Shown one piece after another: positions 10,600 to 22,389 of a stretch of 64,000 nucleotides of DNA. The DNA comes from Collybia mongolica (taxonomy: Eukaryota; Basidiomycota; Agaricomycetes; Agaricales; Clitocybaceae). Each line of letters begins with the position of its first letter. The stretch's first letter is position 1. The notes under the pieces were generated by a model. The model was not told the origin of the DNA, did not search any database, and saw nothing but the letters and a program-made list of their open reading frames with translations. The stretch covers positions 7,502,001 through 7,566,000 of the forward strand of contig JAAXNY010000001.1 in assembly GCA_013420905.1 (NCBI GenBank), in the 5' to 3' direction. A program made the position numbers and the translations under genes.

Positions 10600-12264
10600 A
10601 TGTTCAGCAATCGGGTAACTCGGATTCGCGGAATAAAGGGTGTTGCATCACACAGATACTCTTCGCAACTCTCACAGAAATACCCCTTCAGACAACTCCG
10701 AGGTCTTTCAATCCCTTGCCTTCCAACAACGCCATATGCACTGACGAAAATCGCATAGCGTATCCTTTCCAGCTTTCACCCGAGGATGCGGTCATTCAAC
10801 TAGCGCCCTATGCGTCGGTGTTATGTATCTTTAAAAAATTCTTGGGCTCTCTGGGTGCTCGATATCTTCCAGGATTTGGATTCGAACCAATCCGACCTAT
10901 CCGCATAACGCCAGTGTATTTTCCGGCCTGGATCGTTGATGCAGAAGTGCAGGTTGATGTCTCATATAACGATGTGAAAGTTCGTCGATAGTACTTCCGT
11001 CCTATCAAATCCATGACATAACGAGAGCAGCGCACGACAACAGCCCATATCCACGATTCGTATGTGTTCAACTCATCCACATATCTTCCACGTCCTCATC
11101 ACTAAAAACACAGGTATTTGCCAGGTTCTTCACATCTGTTCCCACCTCCCCGCGTTTAGATTGCTTAAAGTAACCCAGGATCCGATTTTCGGATACTATC
11201 ACTCTCGGCATTTTTCTCCAGACAACTTAGGGCGATTGAGCCAGTGCAATTCACTCCCGAACTGGAAAGCCAATACGACACCGAGGTCGCATGCCTTCCA
11301 TACACCATCTCTCCTTTCACAGTACTGGATATAGCTCGTACTCTATCATACACAGATGCCACCATAACTCCAGACCTTCGCTTCAAACCGTCATCTATAA
11401 AACCAGAACTTGTACGCCCTGGTCCCGCCATTCCGTTGAATATTGTTTTTGACTTGTGTGTAGCTTGCAGCATATCCAGTTCTAATTCCACTGTATGTGG
11501 CACAATACGAACCCAAAGTCATTGGTGCCTCCACGCCCCGTACAGTAACATTTTTCCTGGAAGCTTATTCTGGCACGGTATTTACTCCATCAACCTTCTT
11601 GGGACGTATCTCATTTGGACATAGGGACGCATTTTCTCTGAGAACATCGATGCCAGTTTTCGAAAAGATCTTAATGACACCATACCTGCCTTGGCCTCTT
11701 TCTTAGAATCACTCCAGCCCGTGGTAGGGGAAGCTCATCCTCTTCGCGGGATGCCTGAGCTCTTTATTCGGATTGCAGGAATGCTAATACCGGACAACCG
11801 CGACCTTCCCCAGCCAATAATGAACTGGCTTGATAAGCATCTTGAAACACCTGGCACCGCGAAGGCTTTAGCATCCAAGACTGGTTCACTAACTGACACC
11901 GACCCCCGAATTCGTGAATACACTCTCCAGGAAAGGGACACGAACCTTGAATGGATGAAGCTAGGTGCCGAGATTTCGTCTCTGAATATGATAGTCGAAG
12001 TAAATTTCATCCATCGTGCATATTTTCTCCAACCATTGACGTTGCATGTCCTAGACAATGTCTTCTGCAACTAAAGGCGCTCGAGTTACCACCATCGGTG
12101 GCGGAAAGGACATTGATCCCTCACAACTAATGGCGGGAGCAGTCAACAGCATGCGTGTGAAAATAGAAGAGCTTGAAGCCAAACGAAAGGAAACCACCCC
12201 TACCTGGTGGAATTCTTGGTTAATGCAAGAGACCAAGGATTCGACTAGGCATCCAGCTACATAG
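10600..12264 (+). CDS. Conserved fungal protein of unknown function
   Basis: Eight exons, 404 residues: 10600-10614, 10692-10973, 11031-11059, 11114-11137, 11222-11421, 11480-11577, 11643-11999, 12055-12264. The first exon encodes only MFSNR. Exon 2 has blocks I recall as conserved in basidiomycetes (GARYLPGFGFEPIRP, PVYFPAWIVDAEVQ), followed by VLIPLYVAQYEP and DPRIREYTLQE. No transmembrane segment or known catalytic motif stands out. The Lys/Glu-rich end carries a Trp-Trp pair. The short exons 3 and 4 and the exon 4/5 boundary are the least certain. Mitochondrial location is possible but not shown. Confidence 0.75.
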
Positions 12265-12616
12265 CTAAAAACAGGATGTATCATTTGCTATGATCAGTGG
12301 TCTTTTGGTCACGACAATCCTGCCCCCATTTTTTCGATATCTAGTCACCCACGATCAGCATTGTATTTTTTGATGCATCTTAAATCAGTCACATCGTTCA
12401 ATTTAACGAACGTCGTGCTGCACGCCCATCATTTGACCTAGGCTGCTTTTAAAGGAATCGCACTTTCCAGCGTGATCATACAAAATTCGACAAGATGATC
12501 AGGTTTACTGGCACTGTGTTGAGATGTAAAATCTTCCTCCTGGAGACAACGTCCAAGATATTCCAGCGTAATAGGTAGTGAAGTATATCAGTATTGTCCG
12601 GCGTAGCGCCTTTGTA
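12265..12616. other. Convergent intergenic region
   Basis: 3' flanks of the unknown gene (+) and the aspartic protease (-). No gene or RNA was seen. Confidence 0.6.
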
Positions 12617-14928
12617 TTATACACACGCAAAAATGTCTGTCATGTACACAAGCGTCCAGGAGGCAATTGATACCATAAGAGTTGTAAAGAGTGACGAATG
12701 TAGCGTATACGCTGCATTCCATCCAGGGGGAACACCGAGCGTGACACTGACAGCCGCCATAGATTGAATGGATGTTGCAATAGCACCGGAACCGTCTGTC
12801 ACGATGAGTGTTACGAGGGTCGGACTTGGAGAAATTGTGGGGAGTGCAGATACGTTGAATTTGCTGAGAATGGGGTGATACGTGCTTGTGGCGAGACCTG
12901 AGGATACGATTCCGCCGATTGCAGCACTAACAGACGTATTAAACGTATAAGGCGGTGTTGTGAACGTTGGCGTCGGGAGGAGAAAGTTTGGTATTGTCGT
13001 TGCAACCGTGGCGGACATAGAGGACAAAAGCGAGGCAACTGAGTCCGTCGTCTCAGGTTTGTCAGTGGTGTTGCGAAGAGGATAGAGACCAATCATAGGT
13101 GATTCCTTCAAGCTGATGCCATAACTACCTATGGATCAGACTGGCAATATTAAAAGAGGAAAATTAGTATTTATACCTATAAATAGAATATACCGTCCGG
13201 AGGAAGGCGTCGCCTGATGGTAGGTTAGGTGACCCGGATACAAATGGGTAATGATTGCTCACCTAATTGCCAGTCGATTCCGTCGGCACTCGGAGGAAGT
13301 GCCCTTGGCCATGATAAGCAAATATTGGGGTTCCCTGCGGCGGGTCCAATGATGTAGTCAGAGGGTTGCATCGTGTAGTTATGATCGCTGAAAATCAACG
13401 CTATCAGTGCGCCATATGTTAGACGCAAGCAAATGACATACCCAAATGTGAAAGTCATTGGTACCACCGTGTCACAGGGTATTGCCCATTGTCCATCTAA
13501 GAGCTGTGAGACTGAAGATTAAATTCAAATTTGGGTAGAAAATACTTGAGTCGACCAGCCGAGCCCCATCAATGAGATCGAATATACGTGACACCTAGAA
13601 TATAATCAGATGAGCTTGGAGAGCTTCGCAAAAGGTCATACATCCGAAAATGGTCCATAAATTCCGGGAGCACCGCTGAAGGGTGGTAAGCTAATATTTG
13701 ATATGATGGACGTTGTTACGTACATATCAAACAGGGTCAAAGATGAGTTGTGGGTTGACGTTGGGAATGTGGGTGTGAGGGTGACTTGAGTGCCGTTCAC
13801 CTACGTCAAATAAGCATGCGAGTCAGGGTGGGACACAAATGAAGTACTCGCCGATAAACTTTGTAATGGAATGACCCATTGAAGGTAACTCGAGGAGTTG
13901 CTTTCGGTGGAAAAAGGAGAGAATTCAACTACATTATTCCAGCCGATGTGACTGGCGTTCTTAACCACAGAAGCATCGATTGCTCCTTAAAACTTTAAAT
14001 TTCAGATATTTACGCTGGGCAGGAGGGTGAGTAAAAACTCGCCTATGCTGAGTGTTCCGGTGGCATTCCTTGTCAAACTAAAGCCGAACAGAGGGTAATC
14101 AAGAAGCCCTTGCTGTGCTAGGGCCACAAAGAATGGGGTGGCTGTCAATTAAAAAGAGGTGAGAAAGAAGAAAGTCAGCGTTGCGTGATTCGGGGTCGTA
14201 CAGTTCGTCACAGAGCTGGCAATGGAAGAAAGTCTCGGAAATCCGAGTCCCATTAGGCCACTAGTTTGATCAGTCATGGTGACGTTGCAATCAGTGATCA
14301 TGCCTGTAGCGCAAAACATGAAAACGGGTTGCGTGATGGTGTGTACTTGGGAACCCTTACCAAACACTTGATTCTGGATTGTAAGATTGGCAAATTCGAC
14401 ACGTTCTCTCGCCACAAACCCGGACGCGACTTCGTTCTCATTAATATCATGGTGCATTGAAGGAGCATGGAGTCTCACTAGTTCCGTCTGCATAGCTAGC
14501 CATGAACTGAGTAGAATTTCCATCGACAGTGGTAAAAGTCGGGCTCTGGTAAGTCAGAGGATATCGTGGAACGGAGGTGCATGAGTGCGTATTACAGTCC
14601 GAGGACATAACCCAGAGGTCTGAGGAGGCGGTATCCAATGCTACTCGAAAATTTATGTCTCCAATATTGATTACAGCAAAGTAGCTCCTGTACATAGATC
14701 AAGTTTAGTATCAGAAAGTCCAGAAAAGGAGAACATTTCCAACTGCTTATCCATCGACATTGTCACAGGGGTTATTCCCGAGCTTACACCGTCATTTCCT
14801 GCGAGAGCTCGAGGAGAGAACGTGCGGATGGGAATGGTTATTGGGTCCGTCCGAGGGTCCAGCCGGGGGCTCAGGGATTTTGCTGAAGTGAATAAAAAGA
14901 GGTTGAAAAGAGCGAACGAAGACCACAT
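12617..14928 (-). CDS. Pepsin-type aspartic protease (A1) with C-terminal anchor-like tail
   Basis: Predicted secreted or surface endopeptidase, 560 residues. Exons: 14928-14744, 14687-14479, 14429-14361, 14303-14202, 14141-14043, 13985-13852, 13800-13724, 13675-13642, 13594-13546, 13496-13442, 13387-13263, 13213-13177, 13124-12617. A signal peptide and propeptide precede the first catalytic motif, read as LDTASSDLWV (DTAS rather than DTGS). The flap is SYADGT. The second Asp lies in LFDIGAPGIYGP (DIG rather than DTG, at a splice junction). The last 150 residues are Ser/Thr/Pro-rich and end in a hydrophobic segment, suggesting GPI or membrane anchoring. Introns 13986-14042 and 13801-13851 appear to use GC donors (GCGAGT). 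Activity with these motif changes is not certain. Confidence 0.87.
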
Positions 14929-15446
14929 TGTGATTTCTGATGCCCACCAGATTAGCGGTAGGACATTCGAGAGGTAGAGAAGGTAGGGGAATGAAGAAAA
15001 ATGCGAATGGAAAGACAGTTGACAGGCGAAAGAGGTGCGTTTGGAGAATTAGACTCTATCGACCCTTCTTGTGCCTTTTTCGGCTTGATCGATCACGAAT
15101 CACAAGCCAAATTCGGTTACAGACGTTGACAGCGGCTCCATGCATGTGCTTCGTGCACTGCACAATACAATACAATATCAGACGCTTTTGGAGCTGAATC
15201 ACCGCTCGTGTACGAAGCTATACTTACTTGCTACATCTGTTTGAACCAGCTCAATAGAAACAACGGTTCTCAAGGGAACCTGTACTACATGTTTGGAATG
15301 ATACATCCGAAAAGGGGTGAGGAAACAAGAATACGTTGAAACGAATATGATAAACAGCATCGGGCATGGGTAGCGCATAAAAAAAGAGTAATGATGATAG
15401 AGTGGAATGGGACGTTACTTAAGGATATAATAAAAAACCAAAGCGG
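14929..15446. other. Intergenic region
   Basis: Upstream region of the aspartic protease and 3' flank of the RasGAP gene. An 85-codon frame on the plus strand (14940-15197) has no family features and was not called. Confidence 0.6.
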
Positions 15447-18231
15447 TCATCGCTTTGCAAAGACTTTCTTAAGGAGACCCAGCACCTTGGGGACGTTAAG
15501 TTGAACATATTCCAAGTCTAATAGATGCTTGTTGTCTTTTTGCTGGACACAGTGGAGATCGATGTCAGCTTAGCTCATAGCTTGGGACCAAGAAATGAAG
15601 CGAACCTTCTCAAGCAAATCATCAATCTTGAGGTCCATCTCGAGGATGGCCTTTTCGCGTCCCTTGTAGTGGAGCGCGATGATGAACGTTCCAGGAGTTG
15701 GAGATGTAATGTTGAAATAAATATTGGGACGGCTGATGAACGGCACGTTAGAACGGGCATTCCAATGTATTCCATGGACCTACCGATTGTCCGGAACGTT
15801 ACTTTCGACGATGATACCCTCCTTTTCCAACTGAGCATGAGTAAACCTGTACGGACCAAGTACCACTGCTTTCACAGGCTTCTTCTCCTTGCCATTGACG
15901 GTGACAACCCCTACGCCGGTGCTGCTGCCCTTGTCCTTTGACGCCGTCAAGCGGACATTCTGGAGATAAGCCTTGTACTGTTCCAACTGTGAGCGCATGT
16001 AGTTGTTGTGGTCGCATATAGTTTTGTAGACCGCCTCAAGCGACTTCGTCTCCAAAACAACTTTCTCCCGCAAATTGCCCAAATGGACTAGTTCCGCAGC
16101 CACCTCTTCCTGCATCAGCTTGTAACCATCAGATTGTTCAACAATCTTCTGCTCCTCCAATTCTCGGAGCATCTCCTTCACTTTGATACCTTTGCGTACC
16201 AGAACGGCATCCTTCGTCGTTGCTGCGCGCTCGGCGATAGCGGCCAGATTGTATGGACGTTTCTCTGCCGCATGTGGAATGGAACGAATGAGTTGTACAA
16301 ATATGGATTTTGTTTCCATATATAGCATGTCACTCGAGGATACTGAATCCATGAGGGCGCTCTGAATATCTTGAACTGGAGTCTCCCAGCGGCTATACAA
16401 GTTGAGTTCGATTGTCCTATTCTCCTTGCGAGGGACTTGAGGAGGAGCGGGCCCCAGTTCATCAGTAAGAATGCGTAAATGTTGCTTATCATTGGGCGAC
16501 TACGTGGGAGTTAGCTGAAATGAAAAGCACAGTATCAATCAAACAAACCAATGTTTCGATATGTTGGAGAATTAACGAATGTGTGTTGTACAGCTCGTTC
16601 ATAGTAATGTTGATTGTCAGATCTTTTTTGGATAGAGCCATGTATTGATCCATCTACAAGCAGTTAACGAAATTCATGAATGAAAAATATAGGAACACAC
16701 CTCCAGCGTATCGTAGAAGTCACCGACTTCACAGAGATTGTTGAGGAACTGATTAATTCGGGCTTTATTGTTCTCCACAAATGGGTTAAGGGTCATCATA
16801 TACGCCTCCTTTGCATAAGAAGGCTTATTCGCCAGATTCTGGAGCATTTTAGCGATCTGAAAATAGCTGTAAGGCAACAAAACGACAAAGAAGGTCAAGA
16901 TCCTACCAGGGTTAACGTTCGGCGAGGGTGCTTGGCTGGAACACCTTCGACTAGCATGTACGCCTGGGGCGTAACAATAGCTGGGTTTATGAACCTAAGG
17001 AAAAAAAAGCCACCGATGAGAGAACAAATCGCGTAATCGGTTGCTTCCGGGTATTTACGCTACTTAAACTAGTCAGTAAAGTCAGAGACGTAAACAAGGG
17101 CTTCACAAACCCGCGTCAAGCTGCGAATTTGTTTGCAAATCCATCTGATACCGTATGGTACACTCTCCATGCTTTCAATGATGGTCGCAAGAAAACTATT
17201 CGCGATTTCCATTAACATTGTGAGTCGCGGAGCTATAATTGCTTGAACATCTGGATTGTCGGCCGCAATCTCCGGTGCGACACCTCGAGGTAGGTTTGCT
17301 GGAAGGGTCCCCGTCTCTTCCTCAATCTGATTAATCATTTGTTCGTATACCTGCGTTTCGATGAATTTTCTGTCGATGTGTTTCAGAAGCCAAGATCACC
17401 TTAACAGGATTGATTTCAAGATTGAGATCCTTGTGCTCAATCAAGCTATTAATGCGTTCAGCGAGAACACTCTTGAGATAACTTTGTCCAGGGCCACGGC
17501 GGGTATAAGTCGTCATCATTCGTGACACAGGAGTATTGGCGCGGAGGAGGGACCCGAATTCGGTGGCCGTTTCAAATTGCGCAGATAAGACAGACTGGAA
17601 CATTGTGAGAAGGAGATGTTCTTCACGGCTCTCGTATTGGTTTCCATATAACGTGAACATAACGGTTTGCAGGAGAGTATCAATTTCGGATAGGGAGACT
17701 AGGCGGCACAGTGCCGCGATGTGACGGGGTTCGGATTGCAGGAGGAAGAATAGATTGGAGTACTGTTGTATTTTCCGGTCGTCGGGGTAATGGCCTTCTG
17801 TGGGATCAACATCTTCGAGGGTTCGCTCAACCTCTCGTTGCTGTATTACATCTTATATTAGTCTGTAGCGCACATCAACACTGGTACGCACCTCGTCCAA
17901 TGCCATACGGTTCTGAATCAAGAGCGCAATACGAGAATCCAAATAACGAACATCCCGCTCCAATACGAAGTTCTTCTTGGACTGGGCAGAAATTTTGCTC
18001 TTCAGGTCCCTGAGACGTTTCTGTGCTGAGGAGATCACATTCCGTCAGAATAATATTTATGACTTTGAACCAACGTTATTGCACACCTCTTGCAAGATCA
18101 TCTTCGACTTCAACGTCCTGCTCCGCTGCCATGCTAAACAGAGCAGTTACGCTGTACCTATTGGTATTCCGGTTGGTGAGCCGGCGGGAAGACATGCCTC
18201 CGGGAGATCCTGGTTGGTCAGGATAGGACAT
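15447..18231 (-). CDS. gap1: Ras GTPase-activating protein, Gap1/GAPA type
   Basis: Switches Ras off by stimulating GTP hydrolysis. In fungi Gap1-type proteins affect mating and morphology. Ten exons: 18231-18087, 18025-17892, 17840-17400, 17350-17111, 17059-16907, 16856-16701, 16653-16549, 16499-15784, 15732-15606, 15542-15447; 770 residues, close to the 766 I recall for fission yeast Gap1. A coiled-coil-like N-terminus is followed by the RasGAP domain with a candidate arginine finger in [10 protein letters not shown] and the [12 protein letters not shown] motif. The C-terminus is the RasGAP_C region shared with IQGAPs ([27 protein letters not shown]). There are no calponin-homology or IQ motifs, so it is Gap1/GAPA type rather than a true IQGAP. 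Confidence 0.93.
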
Positions 18232-21200
18232 GGTTTTCGTTCAGTGAAATAGACAAAGTGTTGAGGATGTGGTGTATCGAGTGTGCGGTTATGGTGGGAA
18301 GCCGTTGAAACCTGGGTCTGGGGCTAACAAGAGCAGCACCAGCGCTTGGAGTCCAGCAACAGCGTCAATGGGTTGGAGGTATATGAAAAGGGCTGCTGCC
18401 CGGGAGGGGATGGGTATCAAGAAGGAGATGGTGGAGAACAACGAGTGTAGAATAGCCAAGCGCGATTAGTCTCAGATGCATTTGTTGATGCGACCGCCAA
18501 ACCGATTCGGCTTCTCCCTCGCACAAACAACAACGAATGGCTGTCCCCTTTCCACCTCCTTTCCTTTCTCTTTCCACACGAAAATACATTTGAAACCGTT
18601 CTACAACCTTCTATACAGACCATTTTTGATGATCATCGACCTCCTTTCTGTTAATAAAATATAAAGCTCCTAGCGCGTCTAACCTCTCTGCCAAACGTGA
18701 CGGCGATTCTAAGGCCGCCACCAGCTGTGCATGCCAACACCACATTGTCCTATATACAGAAAGAATCTGCTTGACAATTTTTTCCCGCCGCAATGTGTCG
18801 CGTGATGACCCATGGCCCAAGTTATTATATCCACAGTGCACCATCTACTATTACCTTTTTTTTTCCTATCTTCGTACAAGTATTCGCTGCTGCCCCACAC
18901 CCTTGTGCGACATATTTTCACTTCTACCCTGAGGCTAAGTCGGGTAAACAGCGATTTCGAAGAGCGATGATGGACATGCAAGTCACTTCCATAATATCCT
19001 GGAGAGCGTCCTTATCGTGACTCGTTTTTGGTGGTAGAAAGGAAGATATCGCGACCTCCGAGTTACTACATGCCCGCCAGCCCCCACGCTCGAGGCTATC
19101 CGACATCTTGCAAGCCTGCCCGCGATCCCAAGGCGGAAATGGGCTCACTCTCCCTTTGTAGTAGTTCCATTCATTGATATCGATTCTCAGGGTCCCAAGC
19201 TATCTATTGTAAAAGGTTATCGTCTTGATTGACAGCAACCCCCCCCCCACCCCCATGACGCGACCCCTCGTCTTTTTCATTTGCCAATAAAATTGTAACC
19301 AAAATGTAAACCCCAATTCTTTTTTCTATCATGCATGTCAACAACACCTCCAAATGATAGGGCTCCCATTCCATGTCGTCTCTTCCGCTACAGGGCCCAC
19401 GGACTAGGTTTGGTCTTTTGATTAGGTACGGTGCCTCAGGCCTCAGGACTCGCCCCTCGCCACGCCCCCTCGTTAAATTTTCCCAAGTACATATGCTCCA
19501 ATCCACGTGGGCCTGAATAAAACACATTGGAGCAGATATGCAACCCGCTCAAACTTAAGCAAATCTCCCCCAAAATGGACAAACCGTCTACGAACCATCA
19601 GCCTTGTGGAGCCACAGATCTTGCCTGATTGGGTGTATAGAATTGAGCCGGTTGGGATGACATGGCTGTGGGAGGCGTAACTCGCGAAGTTCCCGCGATC
19701 GCGACATACCGTCTTCAACCCAAGCAAACCATACAGAGTGGGGCGGTGGGGTGTTCAATTGATCGCTCAACAAAAAGCTATTCTCGGTCGAAAGTTTAAG
19801 GTTTGACCGGGTTTGCGACCCCAATTTCAAGATTGTTCGATTTTTTTTGGACTTCCTAGAGCGAAGTATCACATCTTCGCGGGCAACCGAAGCATGTATC
19901 GTATTATTCGAGATATGCCCAGCACCAAAAGGGGGAACAAAATCGAAGTCGTTAACCGCCACGGCGGAGTGACGGTATACTACCAAAATCGGATGAATGA
20001 CCATCGTCGCCACGGTTCCTGGCAAGGAACTTCTTTGAACCCCATGTGAGTCTGATACAAGTCTGACAGCTCAAGGCTCTTCGAGCCAACCAGCAACATG
20101 TAAGTCAAAGGGAAGCGGCCGGGCTGGATCCGTTTGTGAACATAGTAATACCACCAGTAATACGATAAATTCAGCCATTTTTGCAGCCCACACCCAGGTG
20201 GTAACAGGCATAACGTACATTAGGTGCGGAAGGATGCACTGCTGCCCTGTGGGACGAACAGCATTTCGGTCGGCCTTGAGAATGATCGGTTTCCTTTCCA
20301 TTGAATGTCAGGACGACGCCCCAAGGTGGATAATTCATGCTCTTGTACTTGTTGACGATCTGTTACGTGCCTATACGTTGATAATCCAGTACAGCCGTCT
20401 GAGGGCGTGGGCCTGACGATCGATAAAGGGGGGATTTTGGCCTGCGTGTCGACCCTAAATCTATCAGGAAATAAGATATTAGTAATATAAAACAGGTTGT
20501 AGAGGTAGATGAAGGGGAACGGTATCGTTGAATAGGGAAAGGTTTGATTGGTCCTCGCTTTTGCGCATCTCATTAATATCATCTCCCAACACCTTCTTGC
20601 AAAGGAGCCGCGATGTATGATTCTAGACGCAGCCGTATAGCTATGAACTATATCTCGGACCTGAATTCATATCGGGGACCGGGGCCATGCCCAGTTGGAG
20701 AAAGGTGAGATCGAGGCGCCTATTGATCATGATCAGCCCCGTCCTTCCATCGGGGAAATCATCACACGTTTTTCTAAACACCCCCAGAAGTATATTTATC
20801 AAATGGGAAAGTAATTGTGAGTCCCGGATTGCCATGTAGGTATAATGACATAACCCAGATATTCTGATGTAAGATACGACGGGGCGAGAAAGAGGAAAGT
20901 AGTATTTGGATTCGTCCCGCTTGTGTCTGCGCCTACAAGGGTTGGCATTGGCTCCGCGTTGAGATAACGGACGTCGACAACATAAAATCATTGCCGTCCC
21001 CAATTATTTTTGGGACGTACGTCGGCGGCACTGAAGTCTCCCGTCTGCCAGCTTTGTTCGCCTGGTAGAAGGAATTGAACTGTATACTGAAGCCCGGCGT
21101 ACTGAACGAGAGCAACGTCATGTCATTCTGCCGTCGTGCCTCCTTTGACATGACGAACGGCTTACCGAGTCCAACACTCCCAAGACAGCGATAATGATCC

Positions 21201-22389
21201 CTATTGCCCATCCGCGGCCGTTAACGAGGACGGTTACTTTGTCGTTCTATCGACAATGTTGAGGTTGTATCGATTAAGTTCAAAGGTGCAACGTACCCGA
21301 GCGAGTGCCCCAATCTAAGGAAGAGATAGTGTGAATGAACAATGTGTATAAGTTTCATGGGATTGCGTACAGGCAAGTTTCCCTGCTGTGGGACGCGGGA
21401 CGGCGGTGGGCCTTTCAGTTCAGCGCTCGGGGCATTGGACGGGGGGACTGGCCCTGGCCCTGGCCTAAACGACAGAGAAGGAGGGTTACTCTCTTGCGTA
21501 GGTGACACGGAAGGGAACTTTAAGTTGAAAGACGGGTTTGTGTGCAGCATTGTGATAGTATGGTGATAGAGTAAATGCAGTCCACATCCTCTCTTATATA
21601 GACAAGTAACGGGTCTGTTTCAATTAGGTTGAGCTCCAAAGAACAGCGGGAACGAGGCAACACATTGACAGATTGTGTCTTCCATTGAGTCCGACCCCCG
21701 GAGGAAAAATTATGCTTTGTGAAGTCAGGAATATCAGTGATTCACGTGTGCGGGGCATGATTCCAGCGCTCTACCTCTTCCAGCGGTGGACCAGACTTGA
21801 TCAAGTGCAATTGGATTACCACGACCCACGGAGGTTCAGGCAACGGCCTAGTTGGTGCATGCATTCGTGGCGGTGATTACGCGCTGGCCATTAAAATCTG
21901 GGGCTGTGGGGTGTTTAATACCGGCACTGAACATTATGTATGGGCATGCGATACAAAGTTTTTTCGTCTTTCGAGAGTGTTACCCTATGACCCTGGCCAA
22001 ATTGAGTCAGTTTTCGAGCCAGTTCAAGGCTTTTATGCGGCAATGATGCCTCGGTCACCGGCAGCTGATATTTTGGAGGCATACATCTGTCGTATCTTAT
22101 CGTTGTGTATATTCGTGGATTGATTGAATCACTCACGTCTCCGGAAATCTTAGAGTTCAATCTGACAGTGATTGGTTAACAGAGGGCATCGCGGCAACGG
22201 GGGTCGGATAATGGAGATCCCGAATTGATCGGCCATCATCTGAACGGCTTTCCCACGACGAATCGGTTTTACAACAAAGACAACAAATCTGGAAATCGAT
22301 CGATGAAGTTCAAGGCACCTGGTAGTGAAGCCCGCTTTGAAGCAAGAACTAACGGCTGAATACCAGTGCCCCATTACGCAAAATTTGTA
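18232..22389. other. Gene-poor region of about 4.1 kb
   Basis: Lies between the divergent RasGAP and PalA-like genes. No recognisable gene, tRNA or transposon. A proline-rich minus-strand frame at 21221-21550 (MLHTNPSFNLKFPS, then GPGPVPP) looks like a possible first exon, but no convincing continuation was found. A 145-codon minus frame at 19588-20025 has no family features. A C9 run sits near 19242. It may hold long promoters, non-coding RNA or gene relics. Confidence 0.5.
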
